Below, in pieces: positions 1 through 10,392 of a DNA stretch of 64,000 bases; positions within the stretch are counted from its first letter, which is position 1, and each line of letters starts with the position of its first letter. The translations under genes were made by a program, and so were the position numbers. Source of the DNA: Lelliottia sp. WAP21 (lineage in GTDB: Bacteria; Pseudomonadota; Gammaproteobacteria; Enterobacterales; Enterobacteriaceae); NCBI RefSeq assembly GCF_020532665.2, contig NZ_JAIWPG020000003.1, positions 186,001 through 250,000 on the forward strand, in the 5' to 3' direction. Below the pieces are notes generated by a model. The model did no database searches and was not told the DNA's origin. It was given only the letters and a program-made list of their open reading frames with translations.

Positions 1-774
1 GTCCATTACATATTTAACGAAGTAGAGCGTCGCACCACCGCGTACCACGCTGGAGCAGGTCGCCATCATTTTGAACGCGCACATGATGCGCCACTGGGTA
101 TTGCCGAACAGCAGCTTCAGGTCTTTCGACACCGAGGAGCCCGGCTGCACGTCAAAGGTATAACGCTCTTTGGTGGTGAAGAAGCAGACATACAGCAGCA
201 CCACGCCGCACAGCCCCAGCACGCACATCGCGCCAAAGTAGCCCACCTGCTCGTTACCTTTGCCGATGATCCCCACCAGCGGCAGAGCAATCCCGCTGAT
301 CGCCAGCGATCCTGCCGCCGCCAGGAAAAAGCGCCAGGACTGAAGCGCATGACGTTCTTTCGGATCGGCGGTGATCACCCCAGGCATCGCGCAGTACGGC
401 ACGTTGACGAAGGTGTAGACCAGCGTCAGCAGGATATACGTCACGCAGGCGTAGATAATTTTGCCCTGAGCAGAGAAGTCAGGCGTGTAGAACGTCAGCA
501 TACAGACGATGCCAAAGGGGATCGCGCCCCACAGCAGGAAAGGCCGGAACTGCCCGTGGCGCGTGCGGGTGCGGTCGACCAGCAGCCCCATCAGTGGATC
601 GGTTACCGCGTCGAGCACGCGCGAAACCAAAAACAGCGTGCCCATAATGCCCGCAGACAGGCCGAACACGTCGGTGTAGAAATAGGCGAGCAGGAACATG
701 GTCGCCTGCCAGACGAAGCCGCAGGCGGTATCACCCAGCCCGTAGCCAATTTTGTCTTTCATGGTGAGTTGCAT
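1..774 (-). CDS. yagG: GPH-family sugar/sugar-acid:cation symporter (YagG-like), 3' part cut by window edge
   Basis: The minus-strand frame is open from an ATG at 774 to the window edge (258 codons, no stop), so the C-terminal half is missing. The N-terminus (MQLTMKDKIGYGLGDTACGF) and the loop DPLMGLLVDRTRTRHGQFRP at about residues 60-80 are typical of the glycoside-pentoside-hexuronide:cation symporters, inner-membrane proteins with 12 helices. GGGG lies just before the ATG; a second Met at 762 is possible. In E. coli the yagE-yagF-yagG genes stand in this order, so I infer that it imports D-xylonate or a related sugar acid for the two upstream enzymes. It is separated from yagF by a hairpin terminator and about 300 bp, so it may have its own promoter. 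Family call is firm; substrate is inference. Confidence 0.85.
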   Translation of the reverse strand, partial: MQLTMKDKIGYGLGDTACGFVWQATMFLLAYFYTDVFGLSAGIMGTLFLVSRVLDAVTDPLMGLLVDRTRTRHGQFRPFLLWGAIPFGIVCMLTFYTPDFSAQGKIIYACVTYILLTLVYTFVNVPYCAMPGVITADPKERHALQSWRFFLAAAGSLAISGIALPLVGIIGKGNEQVGYFGAMCVLGLCGVVLLYVCFFTTKERYTFDVQPGSSVSKDLKLLFGNTQWRIMCAFKMMATCSSVVRGGATLYFVKYVMD

Positions 775-1068
775 GGTTTTCCCCAACGCAGAGAGTGGAA
801 TGGTGCAAACGTCAGGGACCTGATCCAGGAAATATGTCACCCGGCGTCGTGTCAGGAATACACCCTATTCTCGTGTGCGGTTATTATCGCTTCGTGTTAA
901 TAAAGTGTAATGACATGTTCGTTTTATCAGCAATGGTCATTTCTTATTTCTGAATTATGATATTTTGCTTTTGTGATAAGCGTCGTTATATTTTAAATAT
1001 GAAAAAGAGGTTTATTTTTAGTGAGTTATAAATTTCAGTTCGCGCAATATTCATTTATTTCAGACGCA
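775..1068. other. AT-rich gap upstream of the symporter
   Basis: About 300 bp without a plausible gene. It is AT-rich and lies between the yagF terminator and the symporter start, so it probably carries the symporter promoter; I could not single out a convincing -35/-10 pair or operator. Confidence 0.4.
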
Positions 1069-1101
1069 GAAAAACCGCCTGCTAAATATATTTAGCAGGC
1101 G
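1069..1101 (-). terminator. Rho-independent terminator after yagF
   Basis: Perfect 11-bp stem CGCCTGCTAAA (1076-1086) / TTTAGCAGGCG (1091-1101) with a TATA loop, followed on the minus strand by a T-tract (the A-run at 1070-1074). It sits about 20 bp beyond the yagF stop codon and should end most yagE-yagF transcripts before the symporter gene. Confidence 0.8.
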
Positions 1102-1120
1102 AGAGAAAATCCCGAAATGA

Positions 1121-3088
1121 TTATATTCCGAGGGCTTTTTTACCGGCGTTAATAACCTCAATAATTTTATCGGTATCGTAAATGCACCCTTTCCACGTAC
1201 CTCCGCTCACCGATTGCAGCGCAGCCCACAGGCGAGTGTCGTCGGGCAGAAAATCGTGCGCGTGCAGTTCCGGATGAGGCATGCGCCGCGCCAGCTCTGC
1301 CGCGCCCTCTTCCGGCGTCAGCGGGACGTGCAAGGTGCCGATAAAGTTCACGCTGCCCGTCAGGGAGAGGCGATCGACCACGATCTCAATAATGTCGTGA
1401 TCCCGCAGCTTGCCAATCGGCCCCCCTGCCAGCGCTTCCGGCGCGACGTGGCCAAAACAGGCGCCGGTCGAGACGCCGGAGAAGCGTGCATCCGTGATCA
1501 ACGACACCGTTTTGCCCCAGGAGACATGCTTAAGCGCCGACGTCAGTTGATAGGTCTCTTCCATACCGGTGCCGGACGGACCGCCGCCGATCACCACCAT
1601 GATATCGCCCTGCTCGATCTCACCGCGCTTGATCGCCTTGATGGCGCTCGCTTCCGAGACAAAGACCCGCGCCCGCCCGGTATGCCGGTAAACGCCATCT
1701 TCGCCCACCACCGAAGGATCGATCGCCGTGGCTTTGATCACCGATCCTTCCGGCGCGATGTTGCCCACCGGGAACGCCACCGTCGAGGTGAGTCCTCGGG
1801 CTTTTGCACGGGCTGGCGGCAGGATCACGTCGTCTGGATCCACGCCATCCTGCTCGCGCAGACACGCACGGAAACGCGTCCTGCGCTCGGATGCCTGCCA
1901 CCAGTCGAGATTCTCGCCTACCGTCTGGCCCGTCACGGTCATGGCATCTTCATGCAACAAACCGAGATCGCGCAAATGCAGCATCACCTCCGGCACGCCG
2001 CCGGCCAGGAATGCGCGTACCGTCGGGTGGTAATCAGGCCCGTTTGGCAAGACGCTGACCAGCCGCGGCACCTTGCGATTGATCCGCGTCCAGTGCGCCA
2101 CGTCCGGCAACGTACAGCCCGCCGCGTGGGCGATGGCGGGAATATGCAGCAATAAATTGGTCGATCCGCCGAAGGCCGCGTGGATGACCATCGCGTTCTC
2201 GATGGCTTTGTCGGTCAGAATGTCGCGGGTGGTAATGCCGCGGTTATCCAGTTCGATGACGGCCCTGGCAGACTGGCGTGAGATCTCCAGCCAGACATCC
2301 TGCCCGGAAGGCGCCAGCGCAGAATGCGGTAAGGCCAGGCCCAGCGCTTCAGCCACCACCTGCGAGGTGCCCGCCGTGCCCAAAAACTGACAGCCGCCCC
2401 CCGGAGTTGCGCAGGCGCGGCAGCCCAGCTCGGCGGCCTCCTGCAAAGAAAGCTCATGGTTGGCGTAGCGTGCCCCGATGGTCTGCACTTTGCCGGCATC
2501 TTCGCCAAAAGTGGGCGGCAGCGTCGCCCCGCCTGGCACCAGAATGGTAGGCAGATGGTGCATCGATGCCAGCGCAATCATGGTCGCAGGCAGACCTTTA
2601 TCGCAGGTTGCCACGCCGATCACCGCCCGGCGCGTCGGCAGCGAGCGAATCAACCGCCGAAAGACGATGGCGGCGTCATTGCGATACGGCAGAGAATCAA
2701 ACATACCGTGCGTCCCTTGCGAACGACCGTCGCAGGGATCGCTAACGAACGCGGCGAAGGGGATGCCGCCGTTACGTGTGATCTCTTTTGCTGCCGCCTG
2801 CATTTGCAGGCCAATCTCCCAGTGCCCCGTGTGGTAGCCCAGCGCAACCGGACGACCATCACCGGCGCGGATGCCCCCCTGCGTACCAATAATCAGCACC
2901 TCTTTGCCGGTCAGCTTGTTTGCATCCCAGCCCATCCCCGCATTTTGCGTCATACCAAACAGATTACCGCTGGGGGATTCCATCAGCATTTGCGGTGTCA
3001 ACGGCAGCGCACCCTGCGGGCCGGGCGCATGGGTAGTCACGGAATAAAAGGCGTCGTTCTGAGGGGTAAAAATCGTTTCTATCGACAT
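1121..3088 (-). CDS. yagF: D-xylonate dehydratase (YagF/YjhG type, IlvD/Edd family)
   Basis: 655 residues, the normal length for YagF/YjhG. The enzyme dehydrates D-xylonate to 2-dehydro-3-deoxy-D-pentonate in the cytoplasm. IlvD/Edd-family features are visible: the cluster-binding CDKGLP stretch near residue 160, a second cysteine motif CATPGGGC near residue 230, and [11 protein letters not shown] toward the C-terminus. It starts 14 bp after the yagE stop codon, so the two are cotranscribed. Together with the aldolase it converts xylonate to pyruvate and glycolaldehyde. A terminator follows the gene. The long opposite-strand frames inside it are shadows of its GC-rich codons. Confidence 0.93.
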   Translation of the reverse strand: MSIETIFTPQNDAFYSVTTHAPGPQGALPLTPQMLMESPSGNLFGMTQNAGMGWDANKLTGKEVLIIGTQGGIRAGDGRPVALGYHTGHWEIGLQMQAAAKEITRNGGIPFAAFVSDPCDGRSQGTHGMFDSLPYRNDAAIVFRRLIRSLPTRRAVIGVATCDKGLPATMIALASMHHLPTILVPGGATLPPTFGEDAGKVQTIGARYANHELSLQEAAELGCRACATPGGGCQFLGTAGTSQVVAEALGLALPHSALAPSGQDVWLEISRQSARAVIELDNRGITTRDILTDKAIENAMVIHAAFGGSTNLLLHIPAIAHAAGCTLPDVAHWTRINRKVPRLVSVLPNGPDYHPTVRAFLAGGVPEVMLHLRDLGLLHEDAMTVTGQTVGENLDWWQASERRTRFRACLREQDGVDPDDVILPPARAKARGLTSTVAFPVGNIAPEGSVIKATAIDPSVVGEDGVYRHTGRARVFVSEASAIKAIKRGEIEQGDIMVVIGGGPSGTGMEETYQLTSALKHVSWGKTVSLITDARFSGVSTGACFGHVAPEALAGGPIGKLRDHDIIEIVVDRLSLTGSVNFIGTLHVPLTPEEGAAELARRMPHPELHAHDFLPDDTRLWAALQSVSGGTWKGCIYDTDKIIEVINAGKKALGI

Positions 3089-3102
3089 CGTTACCGTCCG
3101 CT

Positions 3103-4011
3103 TTAGCAGAGCTTGAGCTGTTGTAAGAGCGATTTGAGGCGGGCTTTTCCGGCCTCATCCAGCGGCGAGGCGGGTGGCAGTACGTGCGTGGAGACTGCAC
3201 GTCCGCACAGGACAATCGCTTCTTTGATGACATTCACGAAGGGCGTATCCAGCTGGTAGATCTGCGGGATTTGCAGCAAGGTCTGATGATAGTGCGCCGC
3301 CAGGGCTAAATCACCGTCGCGGAAAGCCTCCAGCAGTTTGACCGAGATCTGCGGGGCAAAGTTACCGCTGGCCGAGATGGCCCCGTCGCCGCCCAGCAGC
3401 AGGGTATTAAACAGGTGATCGTCATAGCCACAGAGCACCGTAAAGTGCGGATGTGCTGCTTTCACCGTCTGGATCATGCTGCGCAAATGCGCCACCGAAT
3501 CGATGGTATCTTTTATACCAACGATGTTCTGACGGGAGTCTACCAGCGTTTTCACCAGCGCGGGCGTCAGATCCTGCCCGGTCAGTGCCGGGAAGTTATA
3601 CAGCATCACCGGCAGCGTCACGCTGTCGGCGACCTGCTGGAAATAGCCCACCAGATTTTGCTCAGAGACCTTCCAGTAATACGGATTGATCACCACGATC
3701 CCGTCAGCCCCTGCCTGCTGGGCATGCTGGCTGAGTTCAATCGTTTCGCGGGCGTTGGTGCCACCGGTACCAATCAGCACAGGTACCCGACGGTCAACGT
3801 GCTCGATGGCGAAACGGGCGATCGCTTTTCGTTCTTCAGCATTGAGCTGGGAGAATTCACCGCCGCTGCCTAAAAAGAACAGACCGTCCACGCCTGCCGC
3901 AATCATATCGTCGATAAGCGCGGCAGTACCTTGCTTATCAAGTTGCCCTTCGGCGGTAAAAATTGTGGAGACAGGGGGAATAATGCCCGTAAACATCGCG
4001 GTCTGCTGCAT
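3103..4011 (-). CDS. yagE: 2-dehydro-3-deoxy-D-pentonate / KDG aldolase (YagE, DHDPS superfamily)
   Basis: I chose the ATG at 4011 (MQQTAMFTG) because AAGGAG lies five bases upstream and the product is then 302 residues, the length of E. coli YagE; a Met seven codons upstream (4032) lacks this support. The (beta/alpha)8 aldolase features are present: the [10 protein letters not shown] phosphate/substrate loop, the tyrosine in [10 protein letters not shown] and the Schiff-base lysine in VGIKDT. It cleaves 2-keto-3-deoxy sugar acids to pyruvate plus an aldehyde (glycolaldehyde from xylonate). It is the first gene of the yagE-yagF transcript and has palindromic candidate operators just upstream. 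Confidence 0.93.
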   Translation of the reverse strand: MQQTAMFTGIIPPVSTIFTAEGQLDKQGTAALIDDMIAAGVDGLFFLGSGGEFSQLNAEERKAIARFAIEHVDRRVPVLIGTGGTNARETIELSQHAQQAGADGIVVINPYYWKVSEQNLVGYFQQVADSVTLPVMLYNFPALTGQDLTPALVKTLVDSRQNIVGIKDTIDSVAHLRSMIQTVKAAHPHFTVLCGYDDHLFNTLLLGGDGAISASGNFAPQISVKLLEAFRDGDLALAAHYHQTLLQIPQIYQLDTPFVNVIKEAIVLCGRAVSTHVLPPASPLDEAGKARLKSLLQQLKLC

Positions 4012-4034
4012 AGGATCTCCTTGCTGATTCATTT

Positions 4035-4071
4035 TGTTCTACATTATAGAACAGCGTTCGTTAATTTAACG
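4035..4071. promoter_or_regulatory. Palindromic operator candidates upstream of yagE
   Basis: Two perfect inverted repeats lie 24-60 bp before the yagE ATG: TGTTCTA (4035-4041), spacer CATTA, TAGAACA (4047-4053), and CGTTAA (4059-4064), T, TTAACG (4066-4071). Their place fits a repressor or activator of the xylonate genes; in E. coli yagEF is controlled by the IclR-type regulator XynR, but I cannot confirm that this is its site and no regulator gene is in view. Confidence 0.45.
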
Positions 4072-4174
4072 ATCATACTATGACGCAGTAAAAGCACAGG
4101 TAAATGGGAGGCGTAGAGGAAGTGCGGAAAATATAAGCTGGATCACATATTGGATTGTCAGGGTGCGGCCTGAT

Positions 4175-4465
4175 GCCCTCACCCTAACCCTCTCCCACGG
4201 GGAGAGGGAACCAGAACTTTACCTCCATGGATGAGAGGGAACCAGAACTTTACCTCCATGGATGAGAGGGAACCAGAACTTTACCTCCATGGATGAGAGG
4301 GAACCAGAACTTTACTTCCATGGATGAGGGGAACCAGAACTTTACTTCCATGGATGAGGGGAGCTAGAACCTTTACTTCCATGGGGGCTGGGAGCTTCGA
4401 CTTTTACTCCCACAGGTGAGGGGAATTTCCCCCTCTCCCCTGGGGAGAGGGCCGGGGTGAGGGGC
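4175..4465. repeat. REP-like element expanded by a 31-bp minisatellite
   Basis: The outer arms are GCCCTCACCCTAACCC (from 4175) and GGCCGGGGTGAGGGG (to 4464). Between them a unit of about 31 bp (core AACCAGAACTTTACCTCC plus ATGGATGAGAGGG) starts at 4202, 4233, 4264 and 4295 and then runs on in increasingly diverged 30-bp copies to about 4420. The array ends directly at the tabA stop codon. It is non-coding and fits the family seen at five other spots in the window. Confidence 0.85.
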
Positions 4466-5456
<991 letters not shown>

Positions 5457-5501
5457 CGTGAGCAACATCACATTATGAATATATTTAGCGCCTAGTATGA
5501 T
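5457..5501 (+). promoter_or_regulatory. CRP-dependent promoter of the arginine deiminase genes
   Basis: CGTGA-GCAACA-TCACA at 5457-5472 matches the CRP consensus TGTGA-N6-TCACA in nine of ten positions. A -10 hexamer TATGAT lies at 5496-5501, which would put the start near 5508 and the CRP centre at about -43, close to class II geometry. TGAAT-ATAT-TTAGC (5476-5489) is a half-matching ARG box inside the same promoter. Prediction from sequence only. Confidence 0.5.
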
Positions 5502-5591
5502 TCCTGAAATCAAATGAGCTTAGCCGCCATGACATTAATTAACATGCATGGCTCAGCCCTTTTTATTCTGAAAAAAAGCAAAGGGATAAAT

Positions 5592-6812
5592 ATGGAAAAG
5601 CATTATGTCGGTTCTGAAATAGGTCAATTGCGTAGCGTGATGCTGCATCGCCCGAATTTAAGCTTAAAACGCTTAACGCCATCGAACTGTCAGGAATTAT
5701 TATTTGATGACGTATTATCCGTTGAGCGTGCCGGTGAGGAGCATGACATCTTCGCAAACACGCTGCGCGAGCAGGGTGTGGAAGTCCTGCTGTTGACCGA
5801 CCTGTTAACCCAAACGCTTGATATTACGGAGGCAAAAGCCTGGCTTCTGGATACGCAAATCTCGGATTATCGCCTTGGCCCCACCTTCGCCAACGATGTG
5901 CGCGGCTGGCTGGCGGATATGCCTCATCGGGAACTGGCGCGTCGATTAAGCGGTGGATTAACCTACGGTGAGATCCCGGCCTTTATTAAAAATATGGTGG
6001 TGGATACCCACACGGCGAATGATTTTATTATGAAGCCGCTGCCCAACCATTTATTTACCCGTGATACTTCCTGCTGGATTTATAACGGCGTTTCCATTAA
6101 CCCAATGGCTAAACCTGCCCGCCAGCGTGAAACCAATAATCTCCGCGCCATTTATCGCTGGCACCCTGCCTTTGCCGATGGCGACTTTATTAAATATTTC
6201 GGCGATGAAAATATTAATTATGACCACGCCACATTAGAAGGCGGCGATGTCCTGGTCATTGGTCGCGGCGCCGTATTAATTGGTCTTTCTGAGCGCACCA
6301 CGCCACAGGGCGTGGAGTTCCTGGCAGACAGCCTGTTTAAACATCGTCAGGCCGAACGGGTGGTGGTCGTTGAGTTACCAAAACATCGCTCCTGTATGCA
6401 CCTCGACACCGTCATGACCCATATCGACGTTGATACCTTCTCGGTCTATCCCGAAGTGGTGCGCAAAGACGCACAGTGCTGGACCCTGACCCCGGACGGA
6501 CGCGGCGGCCTGCTGCGCACCCAGGAGACGGATCTACTGCATGCCATTGAAAAAGCGCTGGGCATTTCTCAGGTGCGCCTGATTACCACCGGCGGCGACG
6601 CTTTCGAGGCCGAGCGCGAACAGTGGAACGATGCCAACAACGTGCTGACCCTGCGCCCCGGCGTGGTGGTGGGTTATGAGCGCAACATCTGGACCAATGA
6701 AAAATATGACAAAGCCGGCATCACCGTGCTGCCGATTCCCGGTGACGAGCTGGGTCGCGGTCGCGGCGGCGCTCGCTGCATGAGCTGCCCTCTGGAACGT
6801 GACGGAATTTAA
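5592..6812 (+). CDS. arcA: Arginine deiminase
   Basis: Hydrolyses L-arginine to citrulline and ammonia, the first step of the arginine deiminase pathway. The ATG at 5592 is preceded by AAGGGA and gives 406 residues, the family length; an upstream extension of 26 codons has no ribosome site. All active-site blocks are present: FTRD (155-158), EGGD (216-219), HLDT (270-273) and the nucleophile Cys396 in GGARCMS near the C-terminus. It leads the cluster; arcC begins 10 bp after its stop. The same gene set lies near argI/pyrB in Salmonella but is missing from E. coli K-12 at this place, so it is an accessory insertion or a loss in E. coli. Confidence 0.95.
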   Translation: MEKHYVGSEIGQLRSVMLHRPNLSLKRLTPSNCQELLFDDVLSVERAGEEHDIFANTLREQGVEVLLLTDLLTQTLDITEAKAWLLDTQISDYRLGPTFANDVRGWLADMPHRELARRLSGGLTYGEIPAFIKNMVVDTHTANDFIMKPLPNHLFTRDTSCWIYNGVSINPMAKPARQRETNNLRAIYRWHPAFADGDFIKYFGDENINYDHATLEGGDVLVIGRGAVLIGLSERTTPQGVEFLADSLFKHRQAERVVVVELPKHRSCMHLDTVMTHIDVDTFSVYPEVVRKDAQCWTLTPDGRGGLLRTQETDLLHAIEKALGISQVRLITTGGDAFEAEREQWNDANNVLTLRPGVVVGYERNIWTNEKYDKAGITVLPIPGDELGRGRGGARCMSCPLERDGI

Positions 6813-6822
6813 AGGAGTCATC

Positions 6823-7734
6823 ATGGAACGAAAACCCACTCTGGTTGTGGCGCTCGGCGGAAACGCGTTGCTGAAACGCGGTGAACCGCTGGAAGCCGCC
6901 ATCCAGCGTCAGAACATCGAGCTGGCCGCTCGCACCATCGCCGGGTTAACAACGCAGTGGCGCGTGGTGCTGGTGCATGGCAATGGACCGCAGGTTGGCC
7001 TGCTCGCGCTGCAAAACAGCGCCTATGACAAGGTCACCCCTTACCCGCTCGACATTCTCGGTGCCGAAAGTCAGGGGATGATTGGTTACATGCTCCAGCA
7101 AGCGCTGAAAAACAATCTGCCCCAACGTGAGGTGAGCGTGCTGCTCACCCAGGTGGAGGTGGATGCGGCCGACCCGGCGTTTAGCCACCCGACCAAATTT
7201 ATCGGTCCGGTCTATTCCGAAGAACAGGCGCAGGCCCTGCAGGCAGAAAAAGGCTGGGTATTCAAAGCAGACGGGCCTTACTTCCGCCGCGTTGTTCCGT
7301 CACCTCAGCCGAAACGCATTGTCGAGAGCGATGCCATTACCGCCCTGATTGCCCGCGATCATCTGGTGATTTGCAACGGCGGCGGAGGCGTTCCGGTGGT
7401 GGAAAACGCCAGTGGCTATCAGGGTATCGAAGCGGTCATTGATAAAGATCTCTCCGCTGCACTGCTGGCGCGCCAGATCGAAGCGGATGCCCTGCTGATC
7501 CTGACCGATGCCGACGCGGTGTACCTCGACTGGGGAAAACCCACCCAGCGCCCGCTGGCCCAGGTCACGCCTGACATCCTCAGTGAAATGCACTTTGACG
7601 CCGGGTCGATGGGCCCAAAAGTCGCCGCCTGCTGCGCGTTTGTGCAGACGTGCAACGGCATCGCCGGGATCGGGGCGCTGGAAGACGGCCCGGAAATCCT
7701 GGCAGGCGAGAAAGGCACGCTGATTCGTCACTAA
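6823..7734 (+). CDS. arcC: Carbamate kinase
   Basis: Transfers the phosphate of carbamoyl phosphate to ADP, giving ATP, CO2 and ammonia: the energy-yielding step of the pathway. The start ATG at 6823 follows GGAG by five bases; the product has 303 residues. Amino-acid kinase fold motifs are visible: VVALGGNALL at the N-terminus, VLVHGNGPQVGL near residue 50, VICNGGGGVPV and ALLILTDADAVYLDWGKP in the middle, and the MGPKVAACCAFV segment with the catalytic lysine near the C-terminus. It overlaps no neighbour; a compact REP-like element separates it from arcB. Confidence 0.95.
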   Translation: MERKPTLVVALGGNALLKRGEPLEAAIQRQNIELAARTIAGLTTQWRVVLVHGNGPQVGLLALQNSAYDKVTPYPLDILGAESQGMIGYMLQQALKNNLPQREVSVLLTQVEVDAADPAFSHPTKFIGPVYSEEQAQALQAEKGWVFKADGPYFRRVVPSPQPKRIVESDAITALIARDHLVICNGGGGVPVVENASGYQGIEAVIDKDLSAALLARQIEADALLILTDADAVYLDWGKPTQRPLAQVTPDILSEMHFDAGSMGPKVAACCAFVQTCNGIAGIGALEDGPEILAGEKGTLIRH

Positions 7735-7736
7735 AA

Positions 7737-7815
7737 CCCCTCACCCTAACCCTCTCCCACAGGGAGAGAGAATATAAACCCCCCTCTCCCTGCGGGAGAG
7801 GGCCGGGTTGAGGGC
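7737..7815. repeat. REP-like element, unexpanded form
   Basis: CCCTCACCCTAACCC then CTCTCCCACAGGGAGAGAG, a short AT spacer, CCTCTCCCTGCGGGAGAGG and GGCCGGGTTGAGGG. It shows the basic family plan: two small hairpins bracketed by opposed arms. It lies inside the arc operon, where hairpins could protect the upstream message from 3' decay or set relative expression. Confidence 0.85.
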
Positions 7816-7849
7816 ACCAGACAGCTAACAATTTAAAAAGGATTTACCC

Positions 7850-8854
7850 ATGACCATCAACCTGAAAAACCGTAATTTCCTCAAACTGCTGGACTACACC
7901 CCAGCAGAAATTCAGTACCTGATCGACCTGGCTATCGAACTCAAAACCGCCAAAAAAGCCGGTCGGGAAAAGCAAACGCTGGTCGGGAAAAACATCGCCC
8001 TGATCTTCGAAAAAACCTCCACCCGCACCCGCTGCGCGTTTGAAGTGGGCGCATTTGACCAGGGCGCTCAAGTCACCTACCTCGGCCCAAGCGGTTCCCA
8101 GATCGGCCATAAAGAGTCGATGAAAGATACCGCCCGTGTGCTGGGTCGGATGTATGACGGCATCGAATATCGCGGCTACGGCCAGGCGATTGTTGAAGAG
8201 CTGGGCGAGTTCGCGGGCGTGCCGGTCTGGAACGGCCTGACCGATGAGTTCCATCCAACACAAATCCTGGCGGATCTGATGACCATGCTGGAGCATGCGC
8301 CGGGCAAAACGCTGCAGGAGCTGAGCTTCGCCTATCTGGGCGATGCCCGAAACAATATGGGCAATTCGCTGATGGTCGGCGCGGCAAAAATGGGCATGGA
8401 TATCCGCCTGGTCGCCCCGAAATCGTTCTGGCCAGATGCCGCGCTGGTTGAGCAGTGCCGCGCCATCGCCAAAGAGACCGGCGCACGCATCACCCTGACC
8501 GACGATGTGAACGAAGGCGTGCACGGCACGGACTTCCTCTATACCGACGTCTGGGTATCGATGGGCGAGCCGAAAGAGGCCTGGGCCGAGCGCGTCAGTC
8601 TGATGAAGCCTTATCAAATCAACGGCGACGTGATGAAAGCGACCGGCAATCCAAACGTCAAATTCATGCACTGCCTGCCTGCATTCCATAACGAACACAC
8701 CAAAGTGGGACGGGAAATCGAAATGGCCTACGGCCTGAAAGGACTGGAAGTGACGGAAGAGGTCTTCGAATCCCCGAACTCTATCGTCTTTGACGAAGCA
8801 GAGAACCGCATGCACACCATTAAAGCGGTCATGGTGGCGACACTCGGCGACTAA
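7850..8854 (+). CDS. arcB: Ornithine carbamoyltransferase, catabolic (arginine deiminase pathway)
   Basis: 334 residues. In this setting it phosphorolyses citrulline to ornithine and carbamoyl phosphate for ArcC. Carbamoyl-phosphate site STRTR (57-61), HPTQ (134-137) and the ornithine-site HCLPAF (273-278) are intact. AAGGA lies nine bases before the ATG. The chain is clearly a paralog rather than the same protein as E. coli ArgI, which lies beyond tabA in E. coli; its place between carbamate kinase and a carrier argues for the catabolic role, but OTC sequences alone do not prove direction. The biosynthetic copy, if any, is outside the window. Confidence 0.92.
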   Translation: MTINLKNRNFLKLLDYTPAEIQYLIDLAIELKTAKKAGREKQTLVGKNIALIFEKTSTRTRCAFEVGAFDQGAQVTYLGPSGSQIGHKESMKDTARVLGRMYDGIEYRGYGQAIVEELGEFAGVPVWNGLTDEFHPTQILADLMTMLEHAPGKTLQELSFAYLGDARNNMGNSLMVGAAKMGMDIRLVAPKSFWPDAALVEQCRAIAKETGARITLTDDVNEGVHGTDFLYTDVWVSMGEPKEAWAERVSLMKPYQINGDVMKATGNPNVKFMHCLPAFHNEHTKVGREIEMAYGLKGLEVTEEVFESPNSIVFDEAENRMHTIKAVMVATLGD

Positions 8855-8901
8855 TCACCGCCCGGCGCGGCCTAAGGCTGCGCCGGGGCAAGGAGAACAT
8901 C

Positions 8902-10305
8902 ATGGGCAAGTTCAAGTTTCCTTCCGCGTATACCATTCTCTTTTTTCTGATTGCCGTTGTCGCCGCGCTGAGCTGGATTGTGCCAGCCGGCCAGTACCAG
9001 ATGGCGATGAACGAAACGCTCGGCAAAGAAGTGCCCATAGCCGGCACTTACGCGCACGTTGCCGCGCATCCGCAGGGGATCGTTTCGGTGCTGATGGCCC
9101 CGATCGCCGGATTGTACGATCCGGTCTCCGGCCAGGCCGGGGCGATCGACGTCGCGCTGTTTATTCTGATCATCGGCGGATTTCTGGGGATCGTCACCAA
9201 AACCGGCGCCATTGATGCGGGGATCGAGCGCGTTACCACTAAGCTGCGCGGGCGCGAAGAGTGGATGATCCCGATCCTGATGGCGCTGTTTGCCGCCGGT
9301 GGCACCATTTATGGCATGGCTGAAGAGTCATTGCCGTTCTACACGCTTCTGGTCCCGGTGATGCTGGCCGCCCGCTTCGATCCGGTTGTGGCTGCCTCCA
9401 CCGTCCTGCTCGGCGCGGGCATTGGTACGCTCGGCTCGACGATCAACCCGTTTGCCACGGTTATCGCGGCTAACGCCGCCGGTATCCCCTTTACCAACGG
9501 GATCGCCCTGCGTCTGGCGATGCTGGTTATTGGCTGGATCATCTGCGTGGTCTGGGTGATGCGCTACGCACGCAAGGTCCGTCAGGATCCGTCGCAGTCG
9601 ATCGTGGCGGATAAACAAGAAGAGAACCTCGCCCATTTTCTGGGTAACAAAGGCGACCAGTCGCTGGAATTTACCCCGGTGCGCAAAATCATTCTGGTGA
9701 TTTTCGCCCTGGCCTTTGCCGTGATGATTTACGGCGTGGCGGTGCTGGGATGGTGGATGGCAGAGATCTCGGCCGTGTTTCTTGCCAGCGCCATCATCGT
9801 TGGCCTTATCGCGCGGATGAGCGAAGAGGAGCTGACCTCGACCTTTATTAACGGCGCACGGGATTTGCTGGGCGTCGCGCTGATTATCGGCATCGCCCGC
9901 GGTATCGTAGTGATTATGGATAAGGGCATGATTACCCACACCATTTTGCACAGTGCTGAAGGCCTGGTGACCGGATTATCCTCCGTCGCGTTTATTAACG
10001 TGATGTACTGGCTGGAAGTGCTGTTGTCATTTCTTGTGCCTTCTTCGTCCGGCCTGGCCGTTCTGACGATGCCGATCATGGCGCCGCTTGCCGATTTCGC
10101 TAACGTCAATCGCGATTTGGTCGTGACTGCGTACCAGTCTGCATCCGGTATCGTCAACCTGGTGACCCCAACCTCCGCCGTGGTCATGGGTGGGCTGGCA
10201 ATCGCCCACGTTCCCTACGTGCGCTATCTGAAGTGGGTTGCGCCGCTGCTGGGGATTTTAACGGTGGTGATTATGGTGGCGTTAAGCCTGGGTGCATTGA
10301 TGTAA
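8902..10305 (+). CDS. YfcC-family membrane carrier, probable arginine/ornithine antiporter
   Basis: 467 residues with about 11-12 hydrophobic helices, starting MGKFKFPSAYTILFFLIAVV. It belongs to the YfcC branch of the DcuC/C4-dicarboxylate-carrier superfamily: GIVTKTGAIDAGIERVT, the GMAEESLPFY loop and the C-terminal SGLAVLTMPIMAPLADF and QSASGIVNLVTPTSAVVMGG segments. It is not the classical APC-type ArcD, but its place right after arcB suggests that it exchanges arginine for ornithine. AAGGAG precedes the ATG. It is followed by a REP element and the ArgR paralog. The substrate is inferred from context only. Confidence 0.85.
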   Translation: MGKFKFPSAYTILFFLIAVVAALSWIVPAGQYQMAMNETLGKEVPIAGTYAHVAAHPQGIVSVLMAPIAGLYDPVSGQAGAIDVALFILIIGGFLGIVTKTGAIDAGIERVTTKLRGREEWMIPILMALFAAGGTIYGMAEESLPFYTLLVPVMLAARFDPVVAASTVLLGAGIGTLGSTINPFATVIAANAAGIPFTNGIALRLAMLVIGWIICVVWVMRYARKVRQDPSQSIVADKQEENLAHFLGNKGDQSLEFTPVRKIILVIFALAFAVMIYGVAVLGWWMAEISAVFLASAIIVGLIARMSEEELTSTFINGARDLLGVALIIGIARGIVVIMDKGMITHTILHSAEGLVTGLSSVAFINVMYWLEVLLSFLVPSSSGLAVLTMPIMAPLADFANVNRDLVVTAYQSASGIVNLVTPTSAVVMGGLAIAHVPYVRYLKWVAPLLGILTVVIMVALSLGALM

Positions 10306-10345
10306 TTTTCCGGATGGCGCTGCGCTAATCCGGCCTACGGATCGG
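10306..10345. repeat. Single enterobacterial REP (palindromic unit)
   Basis: TTCCGGATGGCGCTGCGCTA then ATCCGGCCTACGG just after the carrier stop codon; this is the classical REP/PU sequence, distinct from the CCCTCACCC family elsewhere in the window. Confidence 0.8.
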
Positions 10346-10392
10346 TGCGGCGCCACCGGTTATTTTGGTCACTGAGATGGGAAGAAGAGAAC

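Noticed and set aside
349-900. 183-codon plus-strand frame at the left edge
   Set aside because: It is opposite to the GPH symporter frame, whose translation matches a known family; no ribosome site.
1214-2155. 313-codon frame opposite yagF
   Set aside because: Shadow of a GC-rich coding strand; composition rich in Arg and His, typical of antisense translation.
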